Positions 32,073 to 32,419 of a DNA stretch of 32,419 nt are shown here, one piece after another. The stretch covers positions 1 to 32,419 of the forward strand of contig CAKVFH010000012.1 of the NCBI GenBank assembly GCA_934746515.1, written 5' to 3'. The translations under genes and the position numbers were made by a program. The notes under the pieces are model-generated. The model made no database searches. It saw nothing but the letters and a program-made list of their open reading frames with translations, and was not told the origin of the DNA. Numbering within the stretch: the first letter of the stretch is position 1; each line of letters starts with the position of its first letter. Source of the DNA: an uncultured Clostridia bacterium. GTDB taxonomy: Bacteria > Bacillota > Clostridia > Christensenellales > UBA1242.

Positions 32073-32419
32073 ATGAACGAATCAGAAAACAAAAATAGAG
32101 AAACTAGAATTAAACAACAGAAACAAGCGTTCTGGAGAAGAACTATAATTCTGATTGCTTTAGTTTTGGTTATTACAGTGATTTTTGTGGCACTTAAAAA
32201 CAAAGCAACTGGCACAAAAATCGATATAAATACTTTTGAAACCGAACTTAATGCGGGACATATTAAAGAAATCTACTTTGAAGAGCAGAGAGTTCAAGTT
32301 TATTATGTGAATGGCGATGCACATTGGATGTATTACGCTAGGGGAACTGTGGAAGAAGAAATGCTTCTTACAATGATTAACAATCTTTCAACAGAAAAAC
32401 CTGTTTGTTATTACGGAAC
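32073..32419 (+). CDS. ftsH: N-terminal part of an FtsH-like membrane protease, cut by the window
   Basis: The frame opens at ATG 32073, five bases after GGAGG (32063-32067), and runs 115 codons to the window edge. Residues 1-23 are charged, then one hydrophobic span (TIILIALVLVITVIFVAL, about 24-41). The following extracytoplasmic stretch has DINTFETELNAGHIKEIYFE, which fits the FtsH external domain pattern (S/T-x-F...G.I..V). The AAA and zinc-protease domains that would prove the identity lie outside the window, so the symbol is provisional. It is divergent from the CvpA-family gene. Confidence 0.6.
   Translation, partial: MNESENKNRETRIKQQKQAFWRRTIILIALVLVITVIFVALKNKATGTKIDINTFETELNAGHIKEIYFEEQRVQVYYVNGDAHWMYYARGTVEEEMLLTMINNLSTEKPVCYYG

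Noticed and set aside
31919..32215. Minus-strand 98-residue open frame opposite the ftsH-like gene
   Set aside because: It is antisense to a well-started gene with GGAGG, has no ribosome site of its own, and overlaps the cvpA promoter.

Overview
This is an AT-rich window of bacterial chromosome. The gene content points to Bacillota, probably an uncultured clostridial-type gut bacterium: a Soj/Spo0J-type ParABS locus with the TGTTTC-type parS site, strong GGAGG-type ribosome binding sites, a VanW-family protein, a SpoIID-like lipoprotein, a heterodimeric ABC exporter and a clostridial-type GlgA. The exact taxon cannot be read from the sequence. No tRNA, rRNA, CRISPR array, insertion sequence or phage gene was seen.

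Layout. Bases 1-4322 (minus) hold tex followed by two GT4 glycosyltransferases, coupled by a TAATG overlap and running off the left edge. Bases 4685-6799 (plus) hold a sugar-phosphate nucleotidyltransferase and an unrecognised 349-residue protein that appears to be made from a leaderless mRNA. Bases 6901-16377 (minus) are a five-gene alpha-glucan operon in the order malQ, glgB, glgA, glgP, GH13 glycosidase. Together these can elongate, branch, phosphorolyse, hydrolyse and rearrange glycogen or maltodextrin, but no glgC lies beside them. Bases 16708-22045 (minus) hold leuS, a VanW-domain protein and a CCA-adding-type nucleotidyltransferase. A divergent gene at 22183 encodes a lipoprotein that looks like an eroded SpoIID. 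Bases 23063-26637 (minus) encode the two halves of a heterodimeric ABC exporter. A GT4 glycosyltransferase (26734-28146, plus) is driven from a promoter that overlaps the exporter promoter face to face. Bases 28446-30121 (plus) are parA and parB, followed by a 1-kb non-coding block with nine identical parS sites. A CvpA-family gene (minus) and the start of an ftsH-like gene (plus) close the window.

Most notable points: (1) GlgB carries a C-terminal tail of five AT-hook-like RGRP motifs at an exact 19-residue period. (2) Nine exact copies of one parS 16-mer lie in about 920 bp directly after parB. (3) The two outermost parS sites form the stems of the intrinsic terminators of parB and cvpA. 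(4) The exporter and the glycosyltransferase share mutually overlapping promoters centred on an 18-bp inverted repeat. (5) A SpoIID-family lipoprotein has lost its HGxGxSQ-type region. All functional statements rest on reading motifs by eye; no search was run.
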